A stretch of DNA of 54,922 nucleotides from Terriglobia bacterium (GCA_020072805.1 JAIQGC010000012.1:1-54922); one strand, 5' to 3'. Shown: positions 15,766-24,355, numbered from the stretch's first letter. Numbers and translations: made by a program. Notes: generated from the letters alone by a model not told the origin.

Positions 15766-16736
15766 AATGGTCATTCTGGATCGAACTCTACATTCGGACC
15801 CACTGCGTTGCACGTGGTTTACGTCCGCTCACACTCGCCGCCTATGAGGACGCACTGAAACAGTTCCATGAATGGGTGCGCGTCACGCGGGCGGATATCG
15901 CACCGGATCGGGTTACTGCGCGCGATGTGCTCGCCTATCTGCAGTATTTGCGCGATGTGCGTGGTAACGGGGCTTCTGCCGTGAACCGTGCCGTTGTTGT
16001 TCTGCGGCGGTTCTATTGCGCGATGGTGGCCATGGGATATCTCGATCACACTGCTAACCCGCTTATCGGCTTCCCGTCGATCAAGGCAGCGCCGCGCAAG
16101 CTACCTGTCGCGCTCTCTTCAGAGCAGGTCAGTCGATTGCTGGCTGAGCCCGAAGTCGACACGGTGATCGGTCTACGGGATCGGGCGTTGCTCGCATTGC
16201 TTTACGGTACCGGTATCCGCGCTTCCGAGTGTGCTTCGCTTCGCAATGGTCAAGTAGATTTGGCCCAACTGACGATCACTGTCCAAGGCAAAGGCGGCCA
16301 CGAGCGCGTCATCCCACTGAACCCGCAACTCGCTGAGGTGTTGCATATCTATGAGCAAGCCCGCGGTCCCGCGGTCCCCACCGCGCCATTTTTCCGATCA
16401 CGCTTCGGGCGCCTATTGTCCCGCGGCAGCGTCTACGAACGCGTACGCACGTGGGGGCAGCGCAGCCGCGTCGGTTTTCCGCTCTCACCGCACCGGATGC
16501 GGCACACATTTGCAACCCACTTGGCGCGCGCCGGGGTTGGCCTAGTGACGATCCGCGATCTGCTCGGTCATCGGCTGATCACGAGCACGCAGATCTATTT
16601 GCATGTCACCGCGGACGATCTTCGCGCGGCTGCTGCGCGTCACCCGATCAGCTCACTGCTCAACACCGTCAAGCATCTGATTGCTGGTGGACCACTGCCA
16701 TTCCAGAAGCCGCACGCAATTTTTGGAAGCGGATAG
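15762..16736 (+). CDS. RIT recombinase 3 (tyrosine recombinase)
   Basis: 324 residues from the ATG at 15762, again an ATGA overlap with the previous stop. Catalytic residues: Arg153 (GTGIRASEC), His244 and Arg247 (LSPHRMRHTFAT), His270 (LLGHRL) and Tyr279 (QIYLHV). Closest in pattern to XerC/XerD-type enzymes. The final codons and the TAG stop (16734-16736) lie inside the left arm of a 36-bp palindrome, so the last residues FGSG are encoded by the palindrome itself. Confidence 0.85.
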   Translation: MKWSFWIELYIRTHCVARGLRPLTLAAYEDALKQFHEWVRVTRADIAPDRVTARDVLAYLQYLRDVRGNGASAVNRAVVVLRRFYCAMVAMGYLDHTANPLIGFPSIKAAPRKLPVALSSEQVSRLLAEPEVDTVIGLRDRALLALLYGTGIRASECASLRNGQVDLAQLTITVQGKGGHERVIPLNPQLAEVLHIYEQARGPAVPTAPFFRSRFGRLLSRGSVYERVRTWGQRSRVGFPLSPHRMRHTFATHLARAGVGLVTIRDLLGHRLITSTQIYLHVTADDLRAAAARHPISSLLNTVKHLIAGGPLPFQKPHAIFGSG

Positions 16737-16756
16737 CTAGCTATCCGCTTCCAAAA
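16721..16756. repeat. 36-bp perfect palindrome at the 3' end of the RIT operon
   Basis: Two 18-base arms with no loop (right arm agctatccgcttccaaaa), centred at 16738/16739, fully complementary. It overlaps the end of the third recombinase gene. It could be a transcription end, a recombinase binding site or part of the element's terminus. A weaker related string, ttttggaaaggcgg, occurs at 13661-13674 on the other side of the trio. Confidence 0.8.
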
Positions 16757-16838
16757 CCGTTCACAACAAGCCTTCTCAAGCACACCAAGAGTTTGGTGAT
16801 GGATCGCTCTGTCCAGGCGTCTGCTTGTACACAAAAGA

Positions 16839-16850
16839 CAGCTTTAGTTC
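16839..16850. repeat. Direct repeat cagctttagttc, right of the RIT element
   Basis: Second copy of the 12-mer at 13792-13803, same orientation. Between the palindrome and this repeat lie about 80 bases without a gene. Confidence 0.5.
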
Positions 16851-16952
16851 TTGGCGCTTGAGCACTCTGAGAGTAGTATCGGTGCCGGTGCACACCTTGC
16901 GCGGGGGGCTGACAGAGCTTGTCGAACTCGTACAACGAGCGAGGACTGCGCC

Positions 16953-18746
16953 ATGAGTGAGCCTCAGACTCGAACTAAATACACCTACGATTCCGCGAAT
17001 CGCCCCAGCACCGCAATCGATGGCTCCAATGGCATCACGTATGCCGCCGGCTTTCAGACCTCGCCCGGCACAACCTGCATCGCAAATGTCGCGTGTTATA
17101 CCCCCCAGGGCACTTTCTATGCTCTCTCCATCGGCCAAACTTCAACCTTCACTGGTTTGAATTTGACGCACATGTATAACAGTCGCCTCCAGCCGCTCGA
17201 ATTTAAAGCCTCTTCTACAGGCGGAAATGCCATTGACATCACTTACAGCTTCGTCGACCCCGCAAACAGCCGCAACGCAGGCCACGTCTTTTCGATCACT
17301 AACAATCTCGATTCCACGCGCTCCCAGACTTTCAGCTACGACCAGCTCAATCGCATCACGGCCGCGCAGACGACTTCCACCTACGCGAGCAGTCCTCTTC
17401 ATTGCTGGGGAGAAACCTACGGTGTCGACGCCTGGGGCAACTTGCAGTCCATCGCCGCCACCACCAACACCAATTACACCGGCTGTTCACAGGAAAGCGG
17501 CTTCAGCCGCGCCGCCGACGGCTACAACCACCTCGTTGGCTTTTCTTACGACCTCTCCGGCAATACCACCAGCGACTCCGTCTATTCCTACAATTGGAAC
17601 GCCGAAAGCCAGCTCAAATCCACCAATAGCGTGAACTATCTCTACGACGGCAATGGCCGCCGCGTCTCCAAATCCAACGGCAAGCTCTACTGGTACGGCG
17701 CAGGCAGCGAAATCCTCGCCGAAACCGACGCCGCTGGCAACACCACCGCCGAATACGTCTTCTTCGGCGGCAAGCGGATCGCCATGCTCCCTGCCGGGAG
17801 CAATCCGATCTACTACGTCGAAGACCTCCTCGGCACTTCCCGCGTCACCACCACCAACACCGGCGTCGTCTGTTATGACACCGACTTTTATCCTTACGGA
17901 GGAGAGCGCTTCTACACCAACACCTGCCCGCAGAACAATTACAAGTTCGAAGGCAAGGAGCGTGATCTAGAAAGCGGGAACGACGAATTCGGTGCCCGCT
18001 ACTACTCCAACCGCTTCGGTCGCTGGCTCAGCGCCGATTGGTCCGCCGTCCCCGCTCCGGTCCCCTACGCCAATTTCACAAATCCACAGACCCTGAACCT
18101 CTACGCCATGGTCTCCGACGATCCCGAATCCTTCGCCGACCTGGATGGGCACTGCGATTGGTGCGATCGTGCTTGGAACAATTTTAGTAACTCGATGGTG
18201 GCCACCGCAAATGCCTATAAACTAGCGGCGACGACAACTTTCGATGTTGTGAAGAACGCTGTAAACGAGACGGGCAAAGGCGTCGGTCAGGTCGTAGGAG
18301 GGATCGCCTCTGGAGACGACAAACTAGTTTCAGAGGGTGTGAACACACTTGGAGCAACCATCGTTCCTTTGGTTGCAACAGAAGGATTAGGCGAAGCCGC
18401 CGAGGCAGGCGAAGCCGCTGGGTCGACTCGCGCGGCGGGATCGGTAGGGACTTCTGCGGTAAAGGAAGGCATTTATGAGGGGGCAGACGCGACCGCGCCA
18501 GGCAGAACCTACGTGGGACAATCTGGTAACGTTCCAGAACGGCTCGCCCAACATGAAGCATCCGGCAAGTTTCCTGGCGGCACCAAGGTGTCCACCACTG
18601 AAGTCAAAGGGGGAAAAACCGCCCGCGAAATCGCTGAGCAAAAGCGACTCAACGAACTGGGCGGAGTCAGGTCGAATCCTGGCTCAACCACGTCAAACCA
18701 ACGGAATCCCATTGGGAAAAAGCGCAAGAAATTAATGCATAACTGA
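16953..18746 (+). CDS. Truncated Rhs/YD-repeat protein with GIY-YIG-like nuclease toxin tip
   Basis: About 597 residues from the ATG at 16953 (a TTG at 16851 is possible). YD-type repeats fill residues ~1-400, including YLYDGNGRRVSKSNG and the Rhs core end FEGKERDLESGNDEFGARYYSNRFGRWLSADW. After LNLYAMVSDDPESFADLDGH, the variable tip starts: a linker rich in Ala/Gly, then residues ~506-597 with GIYEG, YVGQSGNVPERLAQH and EIAEQKRLNELGG, and a closing SNQRNPIG. The GIY/YVG pair, an Arg in the following helix and a Glu further on match the GIY-YIG (URI-type) nuclease fold seen in polymorphic toxins. No signal peptide or N-terminal Rhs shell is present, so it is a 5'-truncated or orphan Rhs tip. 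The immunity gene follows 8 bases later. Confidence 0.78.
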   Translation: MSEPQTRTKYTYDSANRPSTAIDGSNGITYAAGFQTSPGTTCIANVACYTPQGTFYALSIGQTSTFTGLNLTHMYNSRLQPLEFKASSTGGNAIDITYSFVDPANSRNAGHVFSITNNLDSTRSQTFSYDQLNRITAAQTTSTYASSPLHCWGETYGVDAWGNLQSIAATTNTNYTGCSQESGFSRAADGYNHLVGFSYDLSGNTTSDSVYSYNWNAESQLKSTNSVNYLYDGNGRRVSKSNGKLYWYGAGSEILAETDAAGNTTAEYVFFGGKRIAMLPAGSNPIYYVEDLLGTSRVTTTNTGVVCYDTDFYPYGGERFYTNTCPQNNYKFEGKERDLESGNDEFGARYYSNRFGRWLSADWSAVPAPVPYANFTNPQTLNLYAMVSDDPESFADLDGHCDWCDRAWNNFSNSMVATANAYKLAATTTFDVVKNAVNETGKGVGQVVGGIASGDDKLVSEGVNTLGATIVPLVATEGLGEAAEAGEAAGSTRAAGSVGTSAVKEGIYEGADATAPGRTYVGQSGNVPERLAQHEASGKFPGGTKVSTTEVKGGKTAREIAEQKRLNELGGVRSNPGSTTSNQRNPIGKKRKKLMHN

Positions 18747-18754
18747 GGACAGAC

Positions 18755-19117
18755 GTGCGAATGTCAGAGGCAGAAATTCAAACCATGATAGCGGGGCACG
18801 AATCTAGAAACGAAGCGCTCCGGCAAACCCTCCTTAGTAAAGGAATTGACCTCCGTGAACCGCGAAAGATCGAATGTCATTTTTGGGCCTTTAACCGCGA
18901 AGATGCGACTAGCTTGGCAACAGCTTTGACTGCGAGTGGGTTTTGCATCCTAGTGCAGCGTCCAGCAGCGTCTCCCCAGAACCCAACCCTTTGGAACGTA
19001 GAAGCTGCGATCCAACAATCAATAGAGCTTACGATGCGCCGCGAGTTCACAGATGAGCTTGTCCGAATCGCGGTTTCCTGCTCTGCTCAATACGACGGTT
19101 GGGGGACTAGCATATAG
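18755..19117 (+). CDS. RraB-like protein, probable immunity to the Rhs tip
   Basis: 120 residues from GTG 18755 (or 118 from ATG 18761; GAGGA lies just upstream). The pattern KIECHFWAFNREDATSLATALTASGFCI, then LWNVEAA, a helix DELVRIAVSCSA and the ending QYDGWGTSI matches the RraB fold (ribonuclease E inhibitor B), whose hallmark is a C-terminal YDGW. It follows the toxin by 8 bases on the same strand, the standard position of an immunity gene, so it probably binds and blocks the GIY-YIG-like tip. The fold call is good; the pairing is inference. Confidence 0.68.
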   Translation: MRMSEAEIQTMIAGHESRNEALRQTLLSKGIDLREPRKIECHFWAFNREDATSLATALTASGFCILVQRPAASPQNPTLWNVEAAIQQSIELTMRREFTDELVRIAVSCSAQYDGWGTSI

Positions 19118-19459
19118 GTGGGTGGGGCGGGTAGCCTAAGCGTAAAGTGCGGAGACGAATTGGGGTGGATGCCCCATGTGCTGGTTTTGCACGTGAGGTT
19201 TTTGAAGTTGTTCGTTACCGTACGTGCGCGATTCGGCTCCGAAACAGCTGGGAGCACCGCTTGATCTCAGAGTGGTGAGGGGCCGAAGCTCTGAATCTCT
19301 CCCGGTGAATCACGTCTCGGCGGTTCGTTCCACCGTAAGCGTCAGAGCAACGACATGGTTGGCAGGGTGGGCGGGAGAGGGAATCAACAGAATCAACAAT
19401 TGCCGTTAGGAGCGGTCGCAACGCCATCAAACGATGAGACTTAGAATTTGGGGTGCCTC
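19118..19459. other. Gene-free tail of the island
   Basis: About 340 bases with no gene I can support. It contains GGTGGATGCCCCATGTGCTGG-type short dyads near 19164-19195 and the repeat aatcaacagaatcaacaa at 19382-19399. It may be remains of displaced Rhs tips or of inserted sequences. Confidence 0.3.
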
Positions 19460-19482
19460 TTCAATCCCCACCGCCCCTACCA
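19460..19482. repeat. attR core of the tRNA-Lys island
   Basis: Exact copy of 12215-12237, without the rest of a tRNA in front of it, so it is not a tRNA gene but the displaced 3' end. It marks the right border of the island. Confidence 0.88.
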
Positions 19483-19615
19483 AAATTCTCGTATTATCAT
19501 TCACTTATGCCTGTTAAGAAGGTAGGCTGAACGCCCAACACTTCTACAATGATTTAGAAAACGTCCGAATCTGCTTTTTGAAGACTTAAATCTAATCCTC
19601 GCAAGGGAGTTAGGC

Positions 19616-20374
19616 ATGAGCACTCCTCCGCTCGACCCGCACAACTTCAATCAAATCGCCCGCTACAACGCCCTGATGGACGTCGTCCGCAATCGCATGA
19701 CCAACCGCGCCTTTGCTCCCTTCACCGTCCCCCGCGATCATTTCGAACTCATTCTCGAAGCCGCTCGCCACGCCCCTTCCGGCGCCAACGCCCAGCCCTG
19801 GCACTACATCGTCGTCACCGACCCCGCCGCCAAGGAAACCATCGGCCAGTGCTTTGTTGACGAGCAGCAGCGCCGCGCCAAACTGCGCATGGGCTTTCCC
19901 ACGCCCAACTATAACGGCGTCAAGACCGCCCCCGGCCTTATCGTCGTCCTCGCCGATTTCCGGTTCGTCCGCGCCTTCCCCGTGCTCAACGACGGCTCCG
20001 AACTCGACCGCCTCTACCACCAGAACGCCGAACGCATCCTCCTCCAGTCCGTCGCCGCCTCCACCATGTCCGCGCACCTCGCCGCCGTCGCCCTCGGCTA
20101 TGCCGTCTGGTGGATCACCGCCATCGGCCAGGACGACATCCAGCGCCAGATCAAGCCCCTCCTCGGCGTCCCCGACGAACTCGCCATCATCGACGTCATG
20201 TGTTTCGGCCCGCCCGCCAAGCCTTCCTATAAACGCTGGAAAAAACCGCTGAATCAAATCATGAGCTGGGATCGCTTTAACCCGGACTGTCGCATGTCCG
20301 TCGAGCAGCTCGACGACTGGATCAAAACCATGCGCCACAAAGTCATGTATCGTGACGAATCTAAAATCGATTGA
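19616..20374 (+). CDS. Nitroreductase-family flavoprotein
   Basis: 252 residues. NRMTNRAFAPFTVPRDHFELILEAARHAPSGANAQPWHYIVVTD is the typical nitroreductase N-terminus (R-x-x-x-R, then the A-P-S-x-x-N-x-Q-P-W FMN-binding box). The central region AERILLQSVAASTMSAHLAAVALGYAVWWI and the GVPDELAIIDVMCFGPP ending also fit. These enzymes use FMN and NAD(P)H to reduce nitro-compounds, quinones or enones, or act in cofactor/thyroxine-like dehalogenation; the substrate is unknown. RBS AAGGGAG 6 bases before the ATG. First host gene after attR. Confidence 0.85.
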   Translation: MSTPPLDPHNFNQIARYNALMDVVRNRMTNRAFAPFTVPRDHFELILEAARHAPSGANAQPWHYIVVTDPAAKETIGQCFVDEQQRRAKLRMGFPTPNYNGVKTAPGLIVVLADFRFVRAFPVLNDGSELDRLYHQNAERILLQSVAASTMSAHLAAVALGYAVWWITAIGQDDIQRQIKPLLGVPDELAIIDVMCFGPPAKPSYKRWKKPLNQIMSWDRFNPDCRMSVEQLDDWIKTMRHKVMYRDESKID

Positions 20375-20479
20375 AGGCTGAACCCCCGCATGCAGAACGG
20401 CCCTCGCTTGAGGTAAACTTTAATGGCGCCATGAGGAGATCCGTTTGGAGATGACGATTCCTGCCAGAGTTCCCAGCCG

Positions 20480-21250
20480 ATGAATCCTCTGCTGACGGGA
20501 ATCATCCTCTTTTTTGCGGGCATGGTTGGCGGCGCACTCAACGCCGTCGCCGGCGGCGGCGGCTTTATCGCTTTCCCCGCGCTGCTCTTCACCGGCGTTC
20601 CCCCCGTCCCCGCCAACGCCACCAATACCATCGCCCTATGGCTTGGCGTTAACGCCAGCGCCCGCGCCTATCGCAGGCACCTGAACATTTCCCGCCGCCT
20701 CCTGCTCCCCTTGCTCGTGGTCAGCGTCGTCGGCGGACTGCTCGGCGCCTTCGTCCTCATCCGCACCCCCGCGCACACCTTCCTGCGCACCATTCCCTGG
20801 ATGATGCTGGGCGCCACTCTCCTCTTCATCTTCGGCAGGCACCTCACCCGCCTCCTGGCCATTTCCGTTTCGGGCGAGCCCTCCTGGGGCGCCATCGCGG
20901 GGGCCGCGGCATTCGAATTTCTCGTCGCCGTCTACGGCGGTTATTTCGGCGGCGGCATGGGCATTCTCACCCTGGCCATGCTCGCCGCTCTGGGCATGAC
21001 CGACATCAACGCCATGAACGCTCTCAAAGCCATTCTCGGTGCCGTCATCAACGGCATGGCCACGCTCACTTTCCTCTTCGCCGGGGTCATTTACTGGCCC
21101 CAGGGCATCGTCATGACCGCCGGCGCCATCGTCGGCGGCTACGCCAGCGCGCATTACGCCCAGCAATTGCCCCAGTCCTGGGTCCGCCTGGTTGTCATCC
21201 TCACCGCCCTCTTCATGACCGTCTACTTCTTCTTCCGCTCCTACCTCTAG
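20480..21250 (+). CDS. TauE/SafE-family sulfite/organoanion exporter
   Basis: 256 residues, mostly membrane-spanning (about 8 segments). The family signature is visible: GGALNAVAGGGGFIAFPALL near the start, PVPANATNTIALWLG, and the second repeat GGYFGGGMGILTLAMLAALGMTDINAMNALKAILGAVING. TauE/SafE proteins move sulfite, sulfoacetate or similar anions. A 10-codon frame (20451-20483) lies directly upstream and ends in an ATGA overlap with this start. Confidence 0.85.
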   Translation: MNPLLTGIILFFAGMVGGALNAVAGGGGFIAFPALLFTGVPPVPANATNTIALWLGVNASARAYRRHLNISRRLLLPLLVVSVVGGLLGAFVLIRTPAHTFLRTIPWMMLGATLLFIFGRHLTRLLAISVSGEPSWGAIAGAAAFEFLVAVYGGYFGGGMGILTLAMLAALGMTDINAMNALKAILGAVINGMATLTFLFAGVIYWPQGIVMTAGAIVGGYASAHYAQQLPQSWVRLVVILTALFMTVYFFFRSYL

Positions 21251-21345
21251 CCGCTCAATCTGGCCGCAGGGTTGAACTCCTTCTTGGAATCCAGCCCCGA
21301 AAGACACATAATAGGCGAGTTTTTAGGCGGGGGATCGCAAGACTG

Positions 21346-24288
21346 ATGCAATGCCCACATTGTAAAGCGGATAATCCGCCCAACTCCGTTCGCTGCTCGA
21401 GTTGCGGCACGATCTATCCTCCATCCGATGTCACCATCACGGGCACAAACGTCGGCGTCTCCGAGGCCTGGACCGCCCCCGTCGGCACCACCCTCGTCAA
21501 CCAGCTCGCCGACCGAGGCCCCATCCCATCCGGCACCGTCCTCGCCGGCCGCTACGAAATTCTCCAGCTTCTCGGCCAGGGCGGCATGGGCGCCGTCTAT
21601 AAAGCCCGCGACAACGAACTTGACCGTCTCGTCGCCGTCAAACTCATCCGCCCCGAATACTCCAGCCATCCCGAGATTCTCCGCCGCTTCAAGCAGGAGC
21701 TGATCCTGGCCCGCGCCGTCACCCACCGCAACGTCGTGCGCATCTTCGATCTCGGCCAGGCTGATGGCTTCAAATTCATCACCATGGAGTACGTCGAAGG
21801 CCGCGACCTCCGCTCCGCCCTGCTCGAAAAAGGAAAATTTCCCCCCGCCGAAGCCGTTGCCGTCATGCTCCAGGTCTGCCAGGCTCTCGATTCCGCCCAC
21901 ACCGAAGGCGTCGTCCACCGCGACCTAAAACCGCAAAACATCATGCTTGACGCACAAAATCGCGTCTATGTCATGGATTTCGGCATCGCCCGATCCAGCG
22001 AACTCTCCGGCATGACCCAGACCGGCATGCTCATGGGCACTCCCGAGTACATGTCCCCGGAGCAAGCCCGCGGCCAGCATGTGGATGCTCGCTCCGACCT
22101 CTTCGCCCTCGGCATCATCTTCTACGAACTCCTCACGGGTAAGTCTCCCTATCAGGCCGACACCACCATGGCCACGCTCTGGAAGCGCACCCAGGAACGC
22201 TCCCGCCCTCCCATCGAACTCGATTCCTCCATTCCCAAGCCCCTCAGCGATGCCGTCCAGAAATGCCTCGAAATTGAAACCAAGGACCGCTACCAGTCCG
22301 CCCGCGAAATCATCAACGACCTCGAAGCCTGGCAATCCACCGGAAAAACCACCGGCGGCCGCCCCATGTCGGTGCCTGCTCCCGCTCCCGTCTACTGGAA
22401 ATGGCTAGCCGCGGCCATGGCCGCTCTGCTCCTCGCCGGTGCAGTTGCCGTTCGCTTCAAAGGCCCCGCAAAGCCCGCAGCCGTCCATGCTCCCGTCAGC
22501 GTGCTTGTCGCGGACTTCGCCAATCACACCGGCGATCCTATTTTCGACGATACCTTGGAACCGATGTTTAATTTCGCCCTGGAAGGCGCCAGCTTCGTCA
22601 ACGCCTACAATCGCGGACGAGCGCACAAACTGGCGCTGCAGCTTCCCAAACCCTCCGAGACGCTTGATGAGCAGTCGGCCCGCCTGATCGCCGTGAGCCA
22701 GGGCATTGGCGCCATTGTGACCGGCTCGCTTAGCCGCCGCGGCGATGGTTACAAGCTTTCGGTCGAGGCCCTGGACGGCGTAAGTGGCAACACCATCGCC
22801 AGCGCCGATGTCTCTGCCTCCAACAAGGACGAACTCCTGCTTGCCGTTCCCAGGCTCGCCGCACCCATCCGCAAAGCCCTCGGCGACTCCACCCCCGAAT
22901 CCGTCCAGCTTCAGGCTGCCGGCGGCGCCTTTACTGCCGCCTCCTTGGAGGCCGTGCATGAATACAGCATCGCGATGAAGCAGCAGTTCGCGGGGAACAT
23001 GGGGGAGGCGCTGAAGTCTTTTTCAAAAACCGCGGAATTGGACCCCAATTTCGCTCGCGCCTACGCCGGGCAGGCTGCCGTTGCTGGAAACCTGGGGCAG
23101 CTCCAGGACGCCGAAAAGTACGCCAAACTGGCCATGGCCCACGTGGACCGCATGACCGAGCGCGAGCGCTACCGCATTCGCGGCATGTATTACATCCGCA
23201 CCGAAAACTGGCAGAAGTGCGTCGAGGAATACAGCGAACTCCTGAAGCAGTTCCCCGCGGATAATATTGGACAAAATAATCTTGCGGGTTGCTTCGGCAG
23301 TTTGCACGACATGCCCAAAGCCATGGAGGCGGCACGCCGGGCCGTGCAACTCGCACCCAGGGATTTGGCTGCACGCATGAATTATTCGCTCTTCGCCTGT
23401 TATGCCGGCGACTTCCAGTCCTGCGAGAGCGAGGGGAATGAAGTTCAAAAACTCAATCCTTCTTACGAGCAAGGCTACCTCGTTCGGGTATACGCCCAAT
23501 TGGGGCAGGGCCGGTTGCCGCAAGCCGCCCAGATCTATCAGGAACTTCAAAAGCTCGGGACCAGCGGCGCATCCCTCGCGGCTTCTGGACTGGCCAACCT
23601 TGCTCTCTATGAAGGAAGATACCGCCAGGCGCGGCAAATTCTGGAGTCCGCTGTGGCCGCGGAGATTGCCGCAAAGCAACCCGACCGGGCTGCGGATAAT
23701 TTTGTGATGCTTGCCTTCACGGAATTCTTGCGTGGAGAGAAGCGGCCGGCAATTGCTGCCGCGGAAAAGGCCCTGGCCAACAGTCAATCTGCAAAAATCA
23801 GATTTCTGGCGGCTCGCGTGTTTCTCGAGACGGGAGAAACCGCCAAGGCGCGGGAACTGAGCGCCAAACTTGCCTCCGAACTTCAGGCCGAACCTCAGGC
23901 CTATGCCAAATTGATCCTGGGTGAGATCGCCTTGAAATCCCGCGACCCCAGGCAGGCTCTCCAATCCTTCACGGAGGCCAAAAACCTGGTCGATTTCTGG
24001 CTCGTCCACGTCGATCTGGGGCGCGCTTATCTCGATGCGGATGCCTTTGCCGAAGCCGATTCCGAATTCGACCTCTGCTTCAAGCGGCGCGGCGAGGCCT
24101 TGGAGCTATTCACGGACAACATGCCCACTTACAGCTATCTTCCTCCTCTCTATTATTATCAGGGGCGGGTTCGCGAAGGCCTGAAAAGTTCCGGTGCCGC
24201 CGATTCCTATAAAACCTACCTCAGCATCCGCGGTCAGGCCGGCGAAGATCCCTTGCTTCCTGAAATCCGCCACCGCCTCGGCCAGTAA
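21346..24288 (+). CDS. Ser/Thr protein kinase with zinc-ribbon, membrane segment and TPR sensor
   Basis: 980 residues. A zinc ribbon opens the protein (MQCPHCKADNPPNSVRCSSCG). The kinase domain (about 65-330) has the Gly loop LLGQGGMGAVYKA, VAVKLI, HRDLKPQN near residue 190 and DFGIARS near 210. One membrane segment lies near 345-365 (WLAAAMAALLLAGAVAV). Outside follow a SPVSVLVADFANHTGDPIFDDTLE-type domain and TPR repeats to the C-terminus. Ligand sensing outside and phosphorylation inside are expected. Kinases of this build are common in Acidobacteriota. Stands alone; convergent with the metzincin gene. Confidence 0.88.
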   Translation: MQCPHCKADNPPNSVRCSSCGTIYPPSDVTITGTNVGVSEAWTAPVGTTLVNQLADRGPIPSGTVLAGRYEILQLLGQGGMGAVYKARDNELDRLVAVKLIRPEYSSHPEILRRFKQELILARAVTHRNVVRIFDLGQADGFKFITMEYVEGRDLRSALLEKGKFPPAEAVAVMLQVCQALDSAHTEGVVHRDLKPQNIMLDAQNRVYVMDFGIARSSELSGMTQTGMLMGTPEYMSPEQARGQHVDARSDLFALGIIFYELLTGKSPYQADTTMATLWKRTQERSRPPIELDSSIPKPLSDAVQKCLEIETKDRYQSAREIINDLEAWQSTGKTTGGRPMSVPAPAPVYWKWLAAAMAALLLAGAVAVRFKGPAKPAAVHAPVSVLVADFANHTGDPIFDDTLEPMFNFALEGASFVNAYNRGRAHKLALQLPKPSETLDEQSARLIAVSQGIGAIVTGSLSRRGDGYKLSVEALDGVSGNTIASADVSASNKDELLLAVPRLAAPIRKALGDSTPESVQLQAAGGAFTAASLEAVHEYSIAMKQQFAGNMGEALKSFSKTAELDPNFARAYAGQAAVAGNLGQLQDAEKYAKLAMAHVDRMTERERYRIRGMYYIRTENWQKCVEEYSELLKQFPADNIGQNNLAGCFGSLHDMPKAMEAARRAVQLAPRDLAARMNYSLFACYAGDFQSCESEGNEVQKLNPSYEQGYLVRVYAQLGQGRLPQAAQIYQELQKLGTSGASLAASGLANLALYEGRYRQARQILESAVAAEIAAKQPDRAADNFVMLAFTEFLRGEKRPAIAAAEKALANSQSAKIRFLAARVFLETGETAKARELSAKLASELQAEPQAYAKLILGEIALKSRDPRQALQSFTEAKNLVDFWLVHVDLGRAYLDADAFAEADSEFDLCFKRRGEALELFTDNMPTYSYLPPLYYYQGRVREGLKSSGAADSYKTYLSIRGQAGEDPLLPEIRHRLGQ

Positions 24289-24331
24289 AAACCTGACAAG
24301 TCACGAACAAACTCTTCCATCGCCTGCCTTT

Positions 24332-24355
24332 GTAGAGGCCGGGCTTCAGCCCGGC
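24332..24355. repeat. Dispersed intergenic palindrome (one of several copies)
   Basis: gtagaggccgggcttcagcccggc. A close copy in the opposite orientation is at 34864-34887, and related GC palindromes with a gtaggggc/gcccctac edge are at 10337-10360 and 41930-41953. All sit in intergenic gaps, so they look like a REP-type repeat family. Confidence 0.6.

Larger units (their letters stand above)
13804..16850 (+). mobile_element. Recombinase-in-trio (RIT) element
   Basis: Three different tyrosine recombinases in a row on the same strand, each start overlapping the previous stop by ATGA (at 14857 and 15762). This is the defining structure of RIT elements known from several phyla. Element limits are uncertain: the coding part is 13922-16736, a 36-bp perfect palindrome follows at 16721-16756, and a 12-bp direct repeat (13792-13803, 16839-16850) may mark the outer borders. 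All three genes are intact. Confidence 0.75.
12215..19482. mobile_element. tRNA-Lys genomic island carrying integrase, RIT element and Rhs toxin-immunity pair
   Basis: About 7.25 kb bounded by 23-bp direct repeats of the tRNA 3' end. Contents in order: tyrosine integrase (minus strand, 23 bases from attL), gene-poor stretch with a relic frame, three overlapping recombinases, a truncated Rhs protein with a nuclease tip, an RraB-like gene and about 340 gene-free bases before attR. The att repeats, the adjacent integrase and the host genes on both sides make this a well supported integrated island. No conjugation or replication gene is seen, so it may be mobilised only by its integrase or be stranded. 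Confidence 0.85.

Noticed and set aside
16776-17138. A 120-codon minus-strand frame as a gene
   Set aside because: Most of it is antisense to the Rhs gene; only its last residues may be the relic of a gene cut by the RIT element.
19460-19482. tRNA-like sequence
   Set aside because: Only the last 23 bases of a tRNA are present, with no D or anticodon arm; it is the attR copy.
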